The translations under genes were made by a program, and so were the position numbers. Below, piece by piece: positions 35,796 through 46,064 of a stretch of DNA of 64,000 bases. The stretch lies in NCBI GenBank assembly GCA_965153455.1, contig OZ234500.1:1488001-1552000 (forward strand), given 5' to 3'. The stretch is from Sphagnum compactum. Taxonomy: Eukaryota > Bryophyta > Sphagnopsida > Sphagnales. Every line of letters begins with the position of its first letter. Positions within the stretch are counted from its first letter, which is position 1. A model generated the notes under the pieces. The model ran no database searches, was not told where the DNA came from, and saw only the letters and a program-made list of their open reading frames with translations.

Positions 35796-35985
35796 CCCTT
35801 CTCGAACTACACAGAGAAAGGAGAGAGACGACCGAGCTCGCGTACCCGGGCCGGTGTCGACGACAGCCCCCAGAAACACACGGGCCCATTCCCTTCTCGA
35901 GCTACAGAGAGAAGGAGAGAGACGACCGAGCTCGGGTACCCGGGCCGGTGTCGGCGACAGCCCCCGGAAACACACGGGCCCTATT
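35796..35985. repeat. ~95-bp tandem duplication in the GC-rich island
   Basis: Two units begin cccttctcga and share ggagagagacgaccgagctc, gtacccgggccggtgtcg and aacacacgggccc. About eight differences are visible between them. Confidence 0.85.
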
Positions 35986-36251
35986 CCGATCCACCCATGG
36001 CAAAGAGCTTGGTTTATGGCCCGGGACCCGGGTCTTCGTGGGGAGACCGGGCTTCGTCACCGCCCCGGTTTAATACTTACTCCCGCGGTTCCACACACCT
36101 GGGCGCCACCCAGCCTACGCCAGGTTTTTTTTTACCGTTCGGCTCTTTGATCGTAGGCACCCTAGTAAGTAATTTGAAGCTTGGGCGTTGGGACTTGGGA
36201 TTTAGGACTCAGGACTCAGGACAATTTTTGGGCCCTCGAATTCGAGGGGAC

Positions 36252-36385
36252 ACTTTTTCAAACCTTGGCGGTTCTGGGTTTCAGGACCTCGACAGACGGA
36301 CAGACGGACAGACGCACAACTTTTTCAAACCTTGGCGGTTTTGGGTTTCAGGACCTCGACACACAGACAGACAGACAGATTCGCC
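36252..36385. repeat. ~67-bp tandem duplication with CAGA tracts
   Basis: Two units begin ctttttcaaaccttggcggt and contain gggtttcaggacctcgac, each followed by (CAGA)-type repeats. Further CAGA runs lie near 36,540, 36,950, 37,750 and 37,860. Confidence 0.85.
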
Positions 36386-36483
36386 TCTCACACAACCATC
36401 TGATTGGTCCAAATGGGGCCACAAATCAACGGGCTGTTGCTGCGGGCCGCCAGCAGGTCCAATGGGCGGGTGTCTGCCCTGGC

Positions 36484-36526
36484 CGCCTTGCCCTGCCCTG
36501 CCCTGCCCTGTCCTGCCCCTGCCCTG
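36484..36526 (-). repeat. CCCTG pentamer tract with G-quadruplex potential on the minus strand
   Basis: Six or more CCCTG/CCCCTG units in succession give at least four GGG runs spaced by two to three bases on the opposite strand, which fits the canonical quadruplex pattern. Confidence 0.75.
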
Positions 36527-36626
36527 CCTTTTTTGTCACCACAGACAGACACCACCATGTTTGCTTTAATATATTAGATGGGAATGGCAGGTTCTTCACA
36601 AAAGTAAAAAATTGCCCAACACTAGT

Positions 36627-37150
36627 GTGAACTCGGTGCATAATGCACCCGTCGATAGTGTGAACCCGGTGCATAATGCACCCGTCGAGCTCCCCCCCAC
36701 CCGGTCCTTCCCATTGCCCACTCCGGTTCTTTACCCCGTCGACCCCCCCCGTCCTTCGCATTTTCCACTCCGATTCTTTAACCCGTTGATTCCCCCCCCC
36801 CCGTTCCCCTGTTATATATAATTAACTTCTTGCCCCGTGCTGGCCCCCCCCCGCCCGTGCTGCCCCCCCTCGCCCCGTTACCAAGCCCTGTCTTAGAAAA
36901 TGCATTGCCCGGTTCTGCCATAGAATTGTTGCAGCAGAATTGTCGTGTCAGACAGACGCACAGACAGACTTATTGAATTAATATATAAGATATGTGCCCA
37001 TCTCTGAATTCATAATTTGCTTTCTCAACCTTTTTTTAAAAAAGTTGTGTTTTGGTGTGCAGTCCTAATTTAAAGTCATTTTTTAAGATTAAAGTATGGG
37101 AAATTGATAAGCTTTCATTAATGTGAACCCGGTGCATAATGCACCCCATC
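36627..37150. repeat. Three dispersed units with a CGGTGCATAATGCACC near-palindrome
   Basis: Copies start at about 36,628, 36,659 and 37,121 with gtgaac(c/t)cggtgcataatg and cacccc or cacccg. The last two are followed by cccacccggtccttc and ccactccggttct. They form a repeat that is tandem at 36.6 kb and single at 37.1 kb. Confidence 0.75.
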
Positions 37151-37997
37151 GATCCCCCCCACCCGGTCCTTCGCTTTTCCCACTCCGGTTCTAAACGGTG
37201 ACGAACTCTTTTGGGAATAGAAATTTCATGCAGCCAATGGAAGGCCCAAGGGTGCACTCAAGGTGCCTTGCTTTTATTCCTTTTAAATTTTGGGAGGAGG
37301 GGCCAGGGGGGGGTGGGGGGAGGGTTTCTTTTCATTTTTCTTTGGTTCCCAATGTGTTCCCCAACATAATATTACAATGTGTTTTTTCTCACTTCCACCT
37401 ATTAAGACCCTTAGAACCCCACCCCCACCCCCTCCCCCCCTCCACGAAAAAAATAAAAATCATGACCCTCCTAAACCCTTAGCCCATGCATCCTTCGGGA
37501 AAGAAAAAAGCGCACCCAAATCTCCTCACCCACCCTCCAAATCCAAAAAATACCTCCCCCAACACCCTACCATCCCCCATCCAAAAGTTGATATCTTCAA
37601 CTTCTTAGACTGTCCACCTATTGAAGCCAATCTTGGACTGTCCACCATATTTTGTGCATAAAAAATCCTGCAATAGTAAATTTGTCATCTAGGGGGTTGC
37701 AGAATCGACCTCGCAGAGACTGTTAACGGGTCGGAATGGACAGGTTCAGACAGACAGACGCACAGACGATTATTATTATCATCATCATCAGATGCTCCAC
37801 AGGGAACGGGCAATGATTGGAAGAATCTTCCAGGCACTGCCCAATTTTTGTCCACACGGACAGACAGACACCACGTTTGCTTTTATATTTACAGGAATTC
37901 ATCCCATATGTGTGAGTACCATGGCTAGAAAAGATGAGGGACCTTATGTCTAGTATTTAGGGTATAATATTTAGGAGTGGGATGCATCTTACAAGTG

Positions 37998-38034
37998 TTT
38001 TAGGGAATTCATGGCAGATAGTGAAAAAGCTTAC
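37998..38034. repeat. Right member of the 37-bp direct repeat
   Basis: This is the same phrase as at 35,159-35,195 with one substitution (gatagtg for gataatg). It is too long for a typical transposon target-site duplication. Confidence 0.8.
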
Positions 38035-38691
38035 ATGTCATTTCTTTTCTCACAAAAATGGTTTTGGATCACTGTCTTTGGTGTAAACAGGCTGGTGAAA
38101 GGGTTTTGGCTCATCATAAATGCACGGTGTACAGGGGCTGGTGAAAGGCCTAGCAACGCTGTGCACCTGTAGAAACGAGTGCAATAAACATGATCTCATC
38201 GCAGCTCAGTGTTTCTAATTGACCCATCATAATGATCAGTCCAGGTGGTTTGCTATTAGTAACCCCCCCACCTAATTGCTGTTCCAGTTTCAGTTTTAGG
38301 GTGGGGTTACCGAAAAATTAAATACCTGAACTTGGATGTAAAAAACATTTTTCCAGGTGACATACTGAGCACCATTGGACTCTAACCCCTTGATCTTCAC
38401 TCATGCTTCCAACAACAGTTGATTTAAATGTCTATGCTTTCTTACATTTTCTGTCTGAGACAGTTGTGAAGATTTTCTAACGTTTCATTATCCACAATTC
38501 TCCGTTCATCAAACCTGTAAAGTTCATGTTGACAACTCAAAATTGACAGATAATGGAAGGTGATTGACAGTTAATAAAGGTGCTTTTATTTTAAGGTTAC
38601 CTGTATACCTGAGAAGCTGTTCCACTATGTTCAAGTAAAATTTCATTTCAAAAACTCTACTCTGAATCCAAACCCAAGTTGCGAAATCTAT

Positions 38692-39565
38692 TTACCCACC
38701 TGAATATACAAATTTAAAGTGCCTCATCCCACCTTTGTTCAAAAGCAGATCCAGATTTACTCGGTCAAGATGTGCTTGCACTCCAGGCGTGCAGTTTGTA
38801 TTCTCCAAAACAAACTGCACATTCCAGAGATTGTCAAGCCTTTTCAAACTGGCTTTAGTATTAGCATCTCTGTAAACAAGCAAATATATCTCCTACACAT
38901 CGAGAAATTCCCAACACAAACAATTCCTGAAAAGAACAGAAAGATATAATAAGGTTACGTATATCTCAGATCTGACAATGTAAAAGTATGCATGAAAACA
39001 ACAAAATCCTGCCATAAAGAAAAAAAATGCAAGACAGAATTGAAGAGCAGTTTGGACAACATCAACCATGATATGCATGTTCAGCAACATTACAGCAACA
39101 TATGTACAGGATTGAACATAACACAATAATGAGTCTGGTCATAACCTATTAGGGTCGCTCACAAAGTGTCAGACCATCACCTTCATCACGAATAGCAGCA
39201 AAAGCTGCAATGACTACCCACTGACTTCATCAGCTACCAATGCTGGAGGTTTCTGTCAAAACTGAGTTTTCGTCAAAAGACTCTATAGTTCCAGTTCCTC
39301 TAGGTCAACTGAAAGGGAACACCAAGTGTGCAATTTGGTTGCAATGCAAAACCCACGACTTACAGGGGAAACAGGGATTCTAAACATATAAGCCTTTGGC
39401 TGGACGCAAATTACAAACAAGGCATATACACTCACAAAAGAGTTGAATCTCCTCAAGCGCATCAAAGTTGATCCAACCATCAAGTGATGACAAACCATTG
39501 TTTGTACTGATGTTGTACAATACATAAACTTGAGGTAGGCTATTTTGTAATGTTGGAAGAGACAT
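38692..39565 (-). other. Possible exons of an unassigned minus-strand gene
   Basis: Two protein-like pieces lie downstream of the WDR48-like exons on the same strand. The first, at 39,565-39,450, reads SLPTLQNSLPQVYVLYNIST and NNGLSSLDGWINFDALEEIQ, and resembles a leucine-rich repeat. The second, at about 38,880-38,705, follows a TTTACAG acceptor, reads KASLKRLDNLWNVQFVLENT, and ends before a GTGGGT donor. The joining exons were not found, so this may be a decayed gene or coincidence. Confidence 0.25.
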
Positions 39566-39845
39566 AGGAATCTTGTACCTAGTTTTTATTCTGCAGGGTG
39601 CTCAGGCTTGAGAATCACCTACTGTGGAAAGATACATTGCCCTGATAATTCTCATTTCCCTCACAAAAATAGCCCTACTACAAGCAGCCCAATTTCTGCA
39701 CAAAGTGTTACCCCCCTCCCCGCCAACTTGACTATACTGCCAATTGGAAGCAAACAAAGGGCAACTCTTCAGTCCCTTTCACACATCAAACATGCAAAAG
39801 GGGATGAGCCCAGATGCAATAAAGAAGCAAATGAATAACAATCCC

Positions 39846-41269
39846 TTATTGGCTGGGTGCAGTTCGATAGTGTAGGTAAAGATCCTCTGGCTTCTTCCAG
39901 ATATAAGCCCGCACGGTTGCCAGACTCATTTCTGGAGGTAGTACCTGTAATTTCAACAATTGAAAAATGTCAAAGAATACATGTAATGCAAGCCTGAAAA
40001 ACTCTGATGAAATTAGAATTGCAAGACTAGACAGATTTTTCAACAGGTGAAACTGGAGCAAAGACCATTTCATTGCAAATACCTGATTGTTGCACAGAAC
40101 TTCAACCACAGGTTTAACTGGTTGTTGCCAGACTCTTGAACCTGGTCTATGTGAACCATAACTATTTCCCACAGCTTGTTGGCTGCCCTGTTGCCCTGCT
40201 GTGGAAACTCCTTCAGAAGCACTGTCCTCCAAGGGTCTGTCAGGCACCAATTTCTCAAGCACATAATTCGCCACCTGCATCGAGTCAGCACAGTGAGAAC
40301 CATTAGCCCACAGTACCAGGCAGGGGTAGTATTCCCCAACAGCTCAAATTCATCATGGAAAAACAATTGATCTCTACAGAAAGACTGGAATCCAGAAATC
40401 ATCATTCTAACAGCATCACAGCTTTCAGAAGGCCAGAAGTATAAGCACTCTACTTTGTGCATTCGCAGAATTCGGGGAGCACTTAATTTTCCCTGTGTGA
40501 GAATCTGGAGTGATGTCCCTTCGCATGGTTGCAAGAAGAAACTGCATCTGTGCACAGGTAAACCAACAGACACCCACAACCAAAACATGGATTTACAGTA
40601 AGGACATATTGAGCTACTTATCCATCATTGAGAGGAGACTCAAAGGTAAAATTGGAAAAGATTGCAGAAGAACAGATTCTTTGCAGCCTTTGAGAGGAAA
40701 AAATTTGTAGTCTCAAACTCCACAGCAAAACATGGTCTGAAGATTAAGGAAAGTACTTCGCATTCTCACGTGGTGGCAGACGATTGTGCAATACATAATC
40801 AATAACCCACCATGGGAGTTCTTTCTCATCCTCACTTCCATCCAACTCTGAGGCTTTTTTTCGCCATGGGCTTCCCTGCCATAGCGGATAATCATCAGAC
40901 CATCCAAGTAAAAATAAGCTGTGTCATACCCAACTTCACAAAAACATTTCCAGAACTTCAGAAAACAGATTATGCAACAGCTACCCAAGAATCTGCAACT
41001 TAAGTGCAGAATACCTGTGAACCCTCTGTAATGATGGAGGGTGGAGAGGAGTATGAGAACTCAAAAGCAGGCAACACAGAAGGTTGATGAATGTTGATAA
41101 CATCATCATGAGAGTCATCAGTGGAAGGCTGGTGATCAGAGCGATGCTCTCCAACCCCAGACTCCACATCCCCATTGGCAGTGGCACTGATAATACTAGT
41201 CCTCTGTCGTCTTCGAGCCATCCAATTTGCCATGAGACCCCTCAATGTCCCAAAACTATTTCCTATTCC
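39846..41269 (-). CDS. WDR48: WDR48 (UAF1) homologue, C-terminal five exons only
   Basis: Exons on the minus strand: 41,269-41,015, 40,875-40,757, 40,547-40,454, 40,274-40,083 and 39,944-39,846. Introns are 138-209 bp with GT-AG ends. Phases fit and no stop interrupts the 252 residues. The order of motifs matches the WDR48 C-terminus: RGLMANWMARRRQR; IITEGSQ/GSPWRKK; ELPWWVIDYVLHNRLPPREN; CSFFLQPCEG...LTQGKLSAPRIL; VANYVLEK; and VLCNNQ/VLPPEMSLATVRAYIWKKPEDL at the end. WDR48/UAF1 is known as the WD40 activator of USP1/12/46-type deubiquitinases; this part is the conserved region after the propeller. The WD40 half should lie above 41,270, but that DNA is repeats with no matching exon, and the opposite-strand SPX-C lies beyond. 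The gene is therefore truncated, or its 5' exons are displaced. Confidence 0.9.
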
Positions 41270-41429
41270 CTGGAACAGGGTTCACCAGAGGAGAGAATTG
41301 TAACAGAATGAATGCAAATGAGCATAGCAAGTACCATTGATGAGTGTTCAAATAGTATTATGAGGGTACTAGTATTGTACAGATTCCAGAACATTTATTC
41401 AGAATAAAATCAATCACTTATGATATACC

Positions 41430-41640
41430 TACCAAGGAATTGGAATCCTCCTATTAAGGAAGGGAGTATGTTTGCTTTGTTTTGTCATGTTGAGATCTGT
41501 CAACAATGCCCCTTGTTGCAATCTTGGTACCCTTGGTTCAAGCCCTTGATGAATAGGGGTGCACTTAGGTGGTTTCCTAATGTTTATACCTATGGTGCAA
41601 GAGTTATTGAGTTTTGAATATTTTTGTCAGGGAAAATTCA
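41430..41640 (-). repeat. Reverse member of the CAAGGG / AACAAACAAA family
   Basis: Read on the minus strand it follows the same landmark order as 12,660-12,880: cccctattcatcaagggctt, a gcaaggggcattg-like word, gatctcaacatgacaaaac and tccttaataggag. It lies just upstream of the first recognisable WDR48 exon. Confidence 0.5.
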
Positions 41641-43620
41641 ATAAGATCAATAATTTTTTTAGTGAAATTGGTGTGTGCTTATAATATTCTTGGAAAGCAT
41701 ATTTCCCTGATGAGTAGTTTTTAATGGAGGTTTTTTGGTATATTTAGACCAAAGGTGTGAGAGATATTGAATATTGAGAAACTTTTGTCATTGAAAATTC
41801 AATAAACATTAACTTATTCAAATTTTAATGAAATTTCAATTTTGAACTAGGCTCAAAAAGTTGTAACATTTTCCCTTTCGAGACTCATTCAATAAATTAC
41901 AATCTGTGGTTAGTGGCACAAACCACACTGGTGGAAGCCTTTTAGAAAGTTTGAAGGATAATTGCACCATTTGAGGTCTGGTCCAAACATGTTCAAGTGG
42001 CCCACACCCACCTCCTTTCTTCAAAGAATCAAGATAATGTGGCATAATTGGATTACCTGTTCAAAGCAAATATTTTTAAAATCACGATTTACAAATTAAC
42101 TGTTACATTATATTATTATGTAAAGGTATAAATTATGATTCTTCGTGATTATATCATTCTCAAGACATTTCAAATCTCATCCAATTTTTTATAAACATAA
42201 AGCTCCTTACACTGACTCCTCGTCTTTGTTGATTTATTGTTACACTGTTAGTTTTGGGTTCTAGTTTTTTCACTCATTGACACCAAGGTCGTGTCTCTTG
42301 CATTGCACTTTGCCACAATCATTTTGCATTCAGATGTGAGTGTCTGTGGTTGAAGTGGCTTATGTGGCTTGTCACCTCCATCGACATTTATTTCACTGCA
42401 TTTAATTATTATTTTTTGAATATTTTGGATTTGCATGTTTATTTTTCTTGTAAATTCGTGTTCGCTTTTGTTGCAATTTTGCTACACAATTTTTGTTTTC
42501 AACTTGTTCTTGGAAGTTTTTTTGCAACTATGGTGATTTTAGAATTTATCATAACCACAATTCTAAAATTTTCACAGTTAAGGTAAATTAATTAAGATTG
42601 TGAAGCATGCTAACTAGGGCTTTTCTTCACCATTGTGATATCAAAAGTTTGGCAAGATTTTCCAAAACTTAGAAAAATTAGCCAAATTTCCACTAGAAAA
42701 CCAAATGCTTCCAAAAAACACTTCCCAATTTCTATTGATCAACAAACGATAGTAAATCCTCTAACTTTATATAATTGGGAATACTACAGTTTTCGATTCA
42801 ACAGGAAATCATGCAGATTAATTGTAACTGCATCATGGGATGGGCATGGAGCCATGGGGACAAGTGGTTACTTTACCCTTTGAGATCTCAGGCGTTTAGA
42901 GTCCTTCAGAAATATATTCCCTACATGGACTGGGGACCCACTTACATACACCCACGGTATATGACCCTGCCATCAGCCTATCCCAAAAATGGCAAGAACA
43001 TAAGTAGGTAAAAACATTCATTGCAGCCAATGAGGTGAGTATTTTTTTCTTTTGGGGGAACGTGGGGTGTTGGGATGTTTTTGTTCTTGATATGTTCCCA
43101 TGTGAAGTTCCCAAGGTCTCATAAGTTCCCATTAGATTCCCAAGATGTTCCATATAGCTCCTCACTTTATCCCACATTGTTTGCTCTCAGTTCTACTTTT
43201 GTATATAAAAGGACCAAAGGAGGATGGGATTGTACAAAGCTTGAAATTTATTTTATGATGGGCCAATGAACAATGCCCATCACAAAAGACATGTTAGTTG
43301 GCATTGGATTCCAATTTATTCAAGAGAGAGAAAAGAGAAGAGAATTTAACCAACATATCATTTAGGTTAAAATATCAAGGTACACAAGTAAGGCAAAGTG
43401 GTGAGTACATCTTCTGCAAATGGAACAAGCCAACTCCTGTGTTTGTAAAGAGATTTGGATTTGACAGGTAAGCTGGGGTGAAAAACAAGTGGGTTAAGGC
43501 CCACTTTACACAAGGAGTCAAGCCCAAAGTTGAACCCAAATCAAGCAATCCTATTGGTGCAGCCACTGAAATTAGTCCAGAGGGCTTTACAATAAGAGTC
43601 AAGACCAAACTAAAATATTA
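41641..43620. other. Transposon-like AT-rich DNA, no gene recognised
   Basis: Short frames on both strands have no family resemblance. A TATA-like word (tatataaaagg) at about 43,202 and the purine run near 43,323-43,345 could belong to an LTR, but no matching second LTR or primer site was found. No WD40 exon was recognised here on the minus strand. Confidence 0.35.
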
Positions 43621-43625
43621 CATTT

Positions 43626-43745
43626 TGATTCATGACTGTTTGGCCCTGTGATGGGCCCAAGGGCCAAAAAGGTTACCTATTAACTTGGGGATTGTAATTT
43701 TGATCAATAAACATGGTTTCTCAATAACCAATTGTAATTTGAACA
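43626..43745 (+). repeat. Segments A-B of a rearranged inverted repeat
   Basis: Segment A (about 43,628-43,690: gactgtttggccctgtgatg to attaacttgggg) and segment B (about 43,710-43,738: catggtttctcaataaccaa and ttgtaattt) follow each other. Both recur in inverted form at 44,455-44,550, but as A' then B' rather than B' then A'. Confidence 0.8.
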
Positions 43746-44454
43746 AGTGTGATCTCTCTATACTTCGATTCTGTGTAGCTTGGGCTTTTTCTTTTTAAAA
43801 AAGAAAAAAATGAGGTTCCTTGGCTTACCGTCTGCTCGTGCAATTATCACAGCACCAATATTACTCTTTTGGACACATCTTCTAAGTGCAAGAAGCCTGG
43901 TTAAGAAATATTGGACTTGGACAACGTCCAATTGCAATGCAGATAAGAGTGCACAGCGTCTCTGCAGAGTGCACACTTTTACTACCATTCTTTTGTACAC
44001 TAATTTCGGGATAGGGGGTGAACCCATTTACGATCAATAGACTACTTACACCCTCCTGAATCATAAAAGACCTTAAAATATTTATTGGTTTGGTGGGTGG
44101 TCCTTACATTGAGCTATATTTAGGTCTGCTTGAGACTGGGAGTCAAGGCCAATAAGGTAAAATTTTGAACATTCTTGGCCTGTTGTTTGGTGTCAAGTTA
44201 CTAATAAAATAACGATTTTTTATAATTTCATGGATTTCTACTATAAAGTTGTGAGGCCAAGAAGTTGGAGCCAAGTCTTAAATGTTTGGTGTGCTTTCCT
44301 CTCTTTTTTTTTTGGTCTCAAGTTGTTATCATAAGAGACAACAATAAACAAAGGGAAGGTAAAGATGGGACAAAAATGAGAGACACGAACCAGGGGTATA
44401 GATTGCAATGTATTTTATTGTTACAACATTGGTCCCAAGGGTTGGGAAATGGCA

Positions 44455-44550
44455 CCCCAAGTTAATAGGTAACCTTTTTGGCCCTTGGGCCCATCACAGG
44501 GCCAAACAGTCATGAATTAAATTACAATTGGTTATTGAGAAACCATGTAA
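44455..44550 (-). repeat. Inverted segments A'-B' of the rearranged repeat
   Basis: Segment A' (ccccaagttaataggtaacc and onward to ccaaacagtc) is followed at once by B' (aaattacaattggttattga and gaaaccatg). Each is the complement of its partner about 0.8 kb upstream, nearly without mismatch. Confidence 0.8.
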
Positions 44551-44582
44551 GCTCAAACTTACAGACCATGATTCAATGCTAT

Positions 44583-44833
44583 TGCTCTGATGGTGATTGC
44601 CACTTGAGCAACATGAAAAAATTGAAAAAAAGAACACTGATTAGAACCTCCCGTTTTATTAGGCACTATATATATATATAGCATTTGCAATTTTTCTACT
44701 ACTCTTGAAAGAACTCATGTGATGATGGTGGTTGGTGGTGGTGAATTAGTGCCTAATAAAATGGGAGGTTCTAATCAGTGTTCTTTTTTTCAATTTTTTT
44801 ATGTTGCTCAAGTGGCAATCACCATCAGAACAT
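44583..44833. mobile_element. Hairpin MITE-like element with ~85-bp arms
   Basis: The left arm (44,583-44,668) starts near gatggtgattgccacttgag and ends acctcccgttttattaggca. The right arm (44,750-44,833) is its near-perfect complement. The loop is about 80 bp and holds TA repeats and GGTGGT words. The arm end matches the T-run family consensus (T-run, caatttt, gtggcaat) seen at 28,524 and 21,165, so the dispersed fragments may be solo ends of this element. Confidence 0.75.
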
Positions 44834-46064
44834 CTAGCCAAATCTTGCGACATTCAAAATATGAAAGTAGAAAAATCTTAAGCATCCTTTCAGATTATAA
44901 GCAGCAGTTGCGCTGAATTTTGGCAAACTTTTTGCAATTTTTGGCGAAATTTTTTTTAAGAAAATAGAATTTGAGATAGAATATCCATTTCGCAAATCAT
45001 TTTTCGCCAGAATGCCAAAAATTCAACACAATTTTTTTTTCCTGGTTCTAAAAGTCCAGTTACCACATCTTACATGAGTTGGGACATGACTAAGTTACTA
45101 CTGCTTATTACTTATTACTGTACTGTATAATTAACTGGTATAATAAGACAAGTTGAGATCATAAGAAAGGACAGACGTGGAGCTACAGGATTGGATGGCC
45201 AGCTAGGTGGGGCCCGGGGGTGTTTCACATGTACGGGAGTTTCTCCAATTTGAATGGTCGGCGAGAACGAACACGACTCAACCAGCACAGCAGAACGAAG
45301 ACGAAGCCGGTGAGCCGTGTTAACGCTACTGACACAAGGAAGTACTACAATTACAATGATAATCCCATTTAGGTCGAAAAGTTACTAGTTACTACTGACA
45401 CAAGGAAGCACTTTAGCAAGGATGTTAATCCAGCGTACATGGTTTACAGTTACTAGTTACTTTTAAGTGTTGCTTTATGGGAGCGGGAAATTAGGGACCT
45501 CGAGAGTGCGAATCTGTAGTGGCTCCATCGAATGCCTAGACAGATGGATGGATGAATGAGCGAGAAGAATTACCATTAGAATACCAATCTGAAGGAGATT
45601 GATGCAGACTGGATGATGAAAATGGTGGAAAGGAGGTGCAGTCACGGGATCGTGGATGAACGTTTTCCACTCGCAGGAGCCCGTGGCTCTTCAAGGTTTT
45701 GGAGTTCTGATCTTCTCGGTCGTCGTCTACAGCAGTATCTCTGCAAACGAAGTTCTTCTCCCCCAAACTGTTTGTTCTCAGGTGCTCTTCCTTGTTAGGC
45801 ATTTTTTTATTCACAAGTAATCATAGACGCTTTAGCTGCTTTTCCTGGTTGTTCACAAGTAAACAGACGTTGTAGCTGCTCTTCCTGGTTACACATTTTC
45901 TGCTTTCGGCAAGTTGCACCAATGTAATTTGTTTACTGATAATGGTTGTAAACAAGAATTTTCCTTTAGTGGCATTGGGTGTAATTCATTAGCAGAATTT
46001 AGTTGGGGAGTGTCTGGCAGTTATTAGGACCGCGCGCGTGATAGCAGCTACTCGCGGCACGAAT
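44834..46064. other. Upstream region of SPX-C
   Basis: After the hairpin element the sequence turns to balanced composition from about 45,150. A 92-codon minus-strand frame at 45,536-45,814 and a 61-codon plus-strand frame opposite it (45,613-45,798) are unassigned. This stretch probably contains the promoter and 5' untranslated region of SPX-C. No TATA box was placed with confidence. Confidence 0.35.

Larger units (their letters stand above)
35630..37560. other. GC-rich low-complexity island
   Basis: Base composition jumps from AT-rich to strongly GC-rich with C-runs, CAGACAGA tracts and CCCGGG words. Open frames up to 287 codons run in several frames on both strands (for example 35,706-36,569), as expected where stop codons are rare by composition. 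None shows a domain. The island holds at least two tandem duplications, a (CCCTG) tract and three copies of a near-palindromic CGGTGCATAATGCACC word. It is bracketed by the 37-bp direct repeat, so insertion is possible. I see no rRNA or organelle gene in it. Confidence 0.65.

Noticed and set aside
35706-36569. 287-codon open frame in the GC-rich island, with further long frames on both strands
   Set aside because: Overlapping long frames occur in several frames at once, the translation is low-complexity and repeats with the DNA tandem units, and no domain is visible. The length is explained by GC content.
40070-40588. 172-codon minus-strand frame treated as one protein
   Set aside because: Only 40,547-40,454 is a WDR48 exon in this frame. 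The rest is intron read-through, and the following exon is in another frame.
43180-43350. Possible LTR promoter (tatataaaagg) and purine-rich tract
   Set aside because: Neither a matching second LTR nor a tRNA primer-binding site was found, so no retrotransposon is called there.
43375-44064. Several minus- and plus-strand frames of 60-90 codons near the rearranged inverted repeat
   Set aside because: They overlap each other and the repeat segments and have no protein-like conservation, so they were not accepted as WD40 exons of the WDR48 gene or as other genes.
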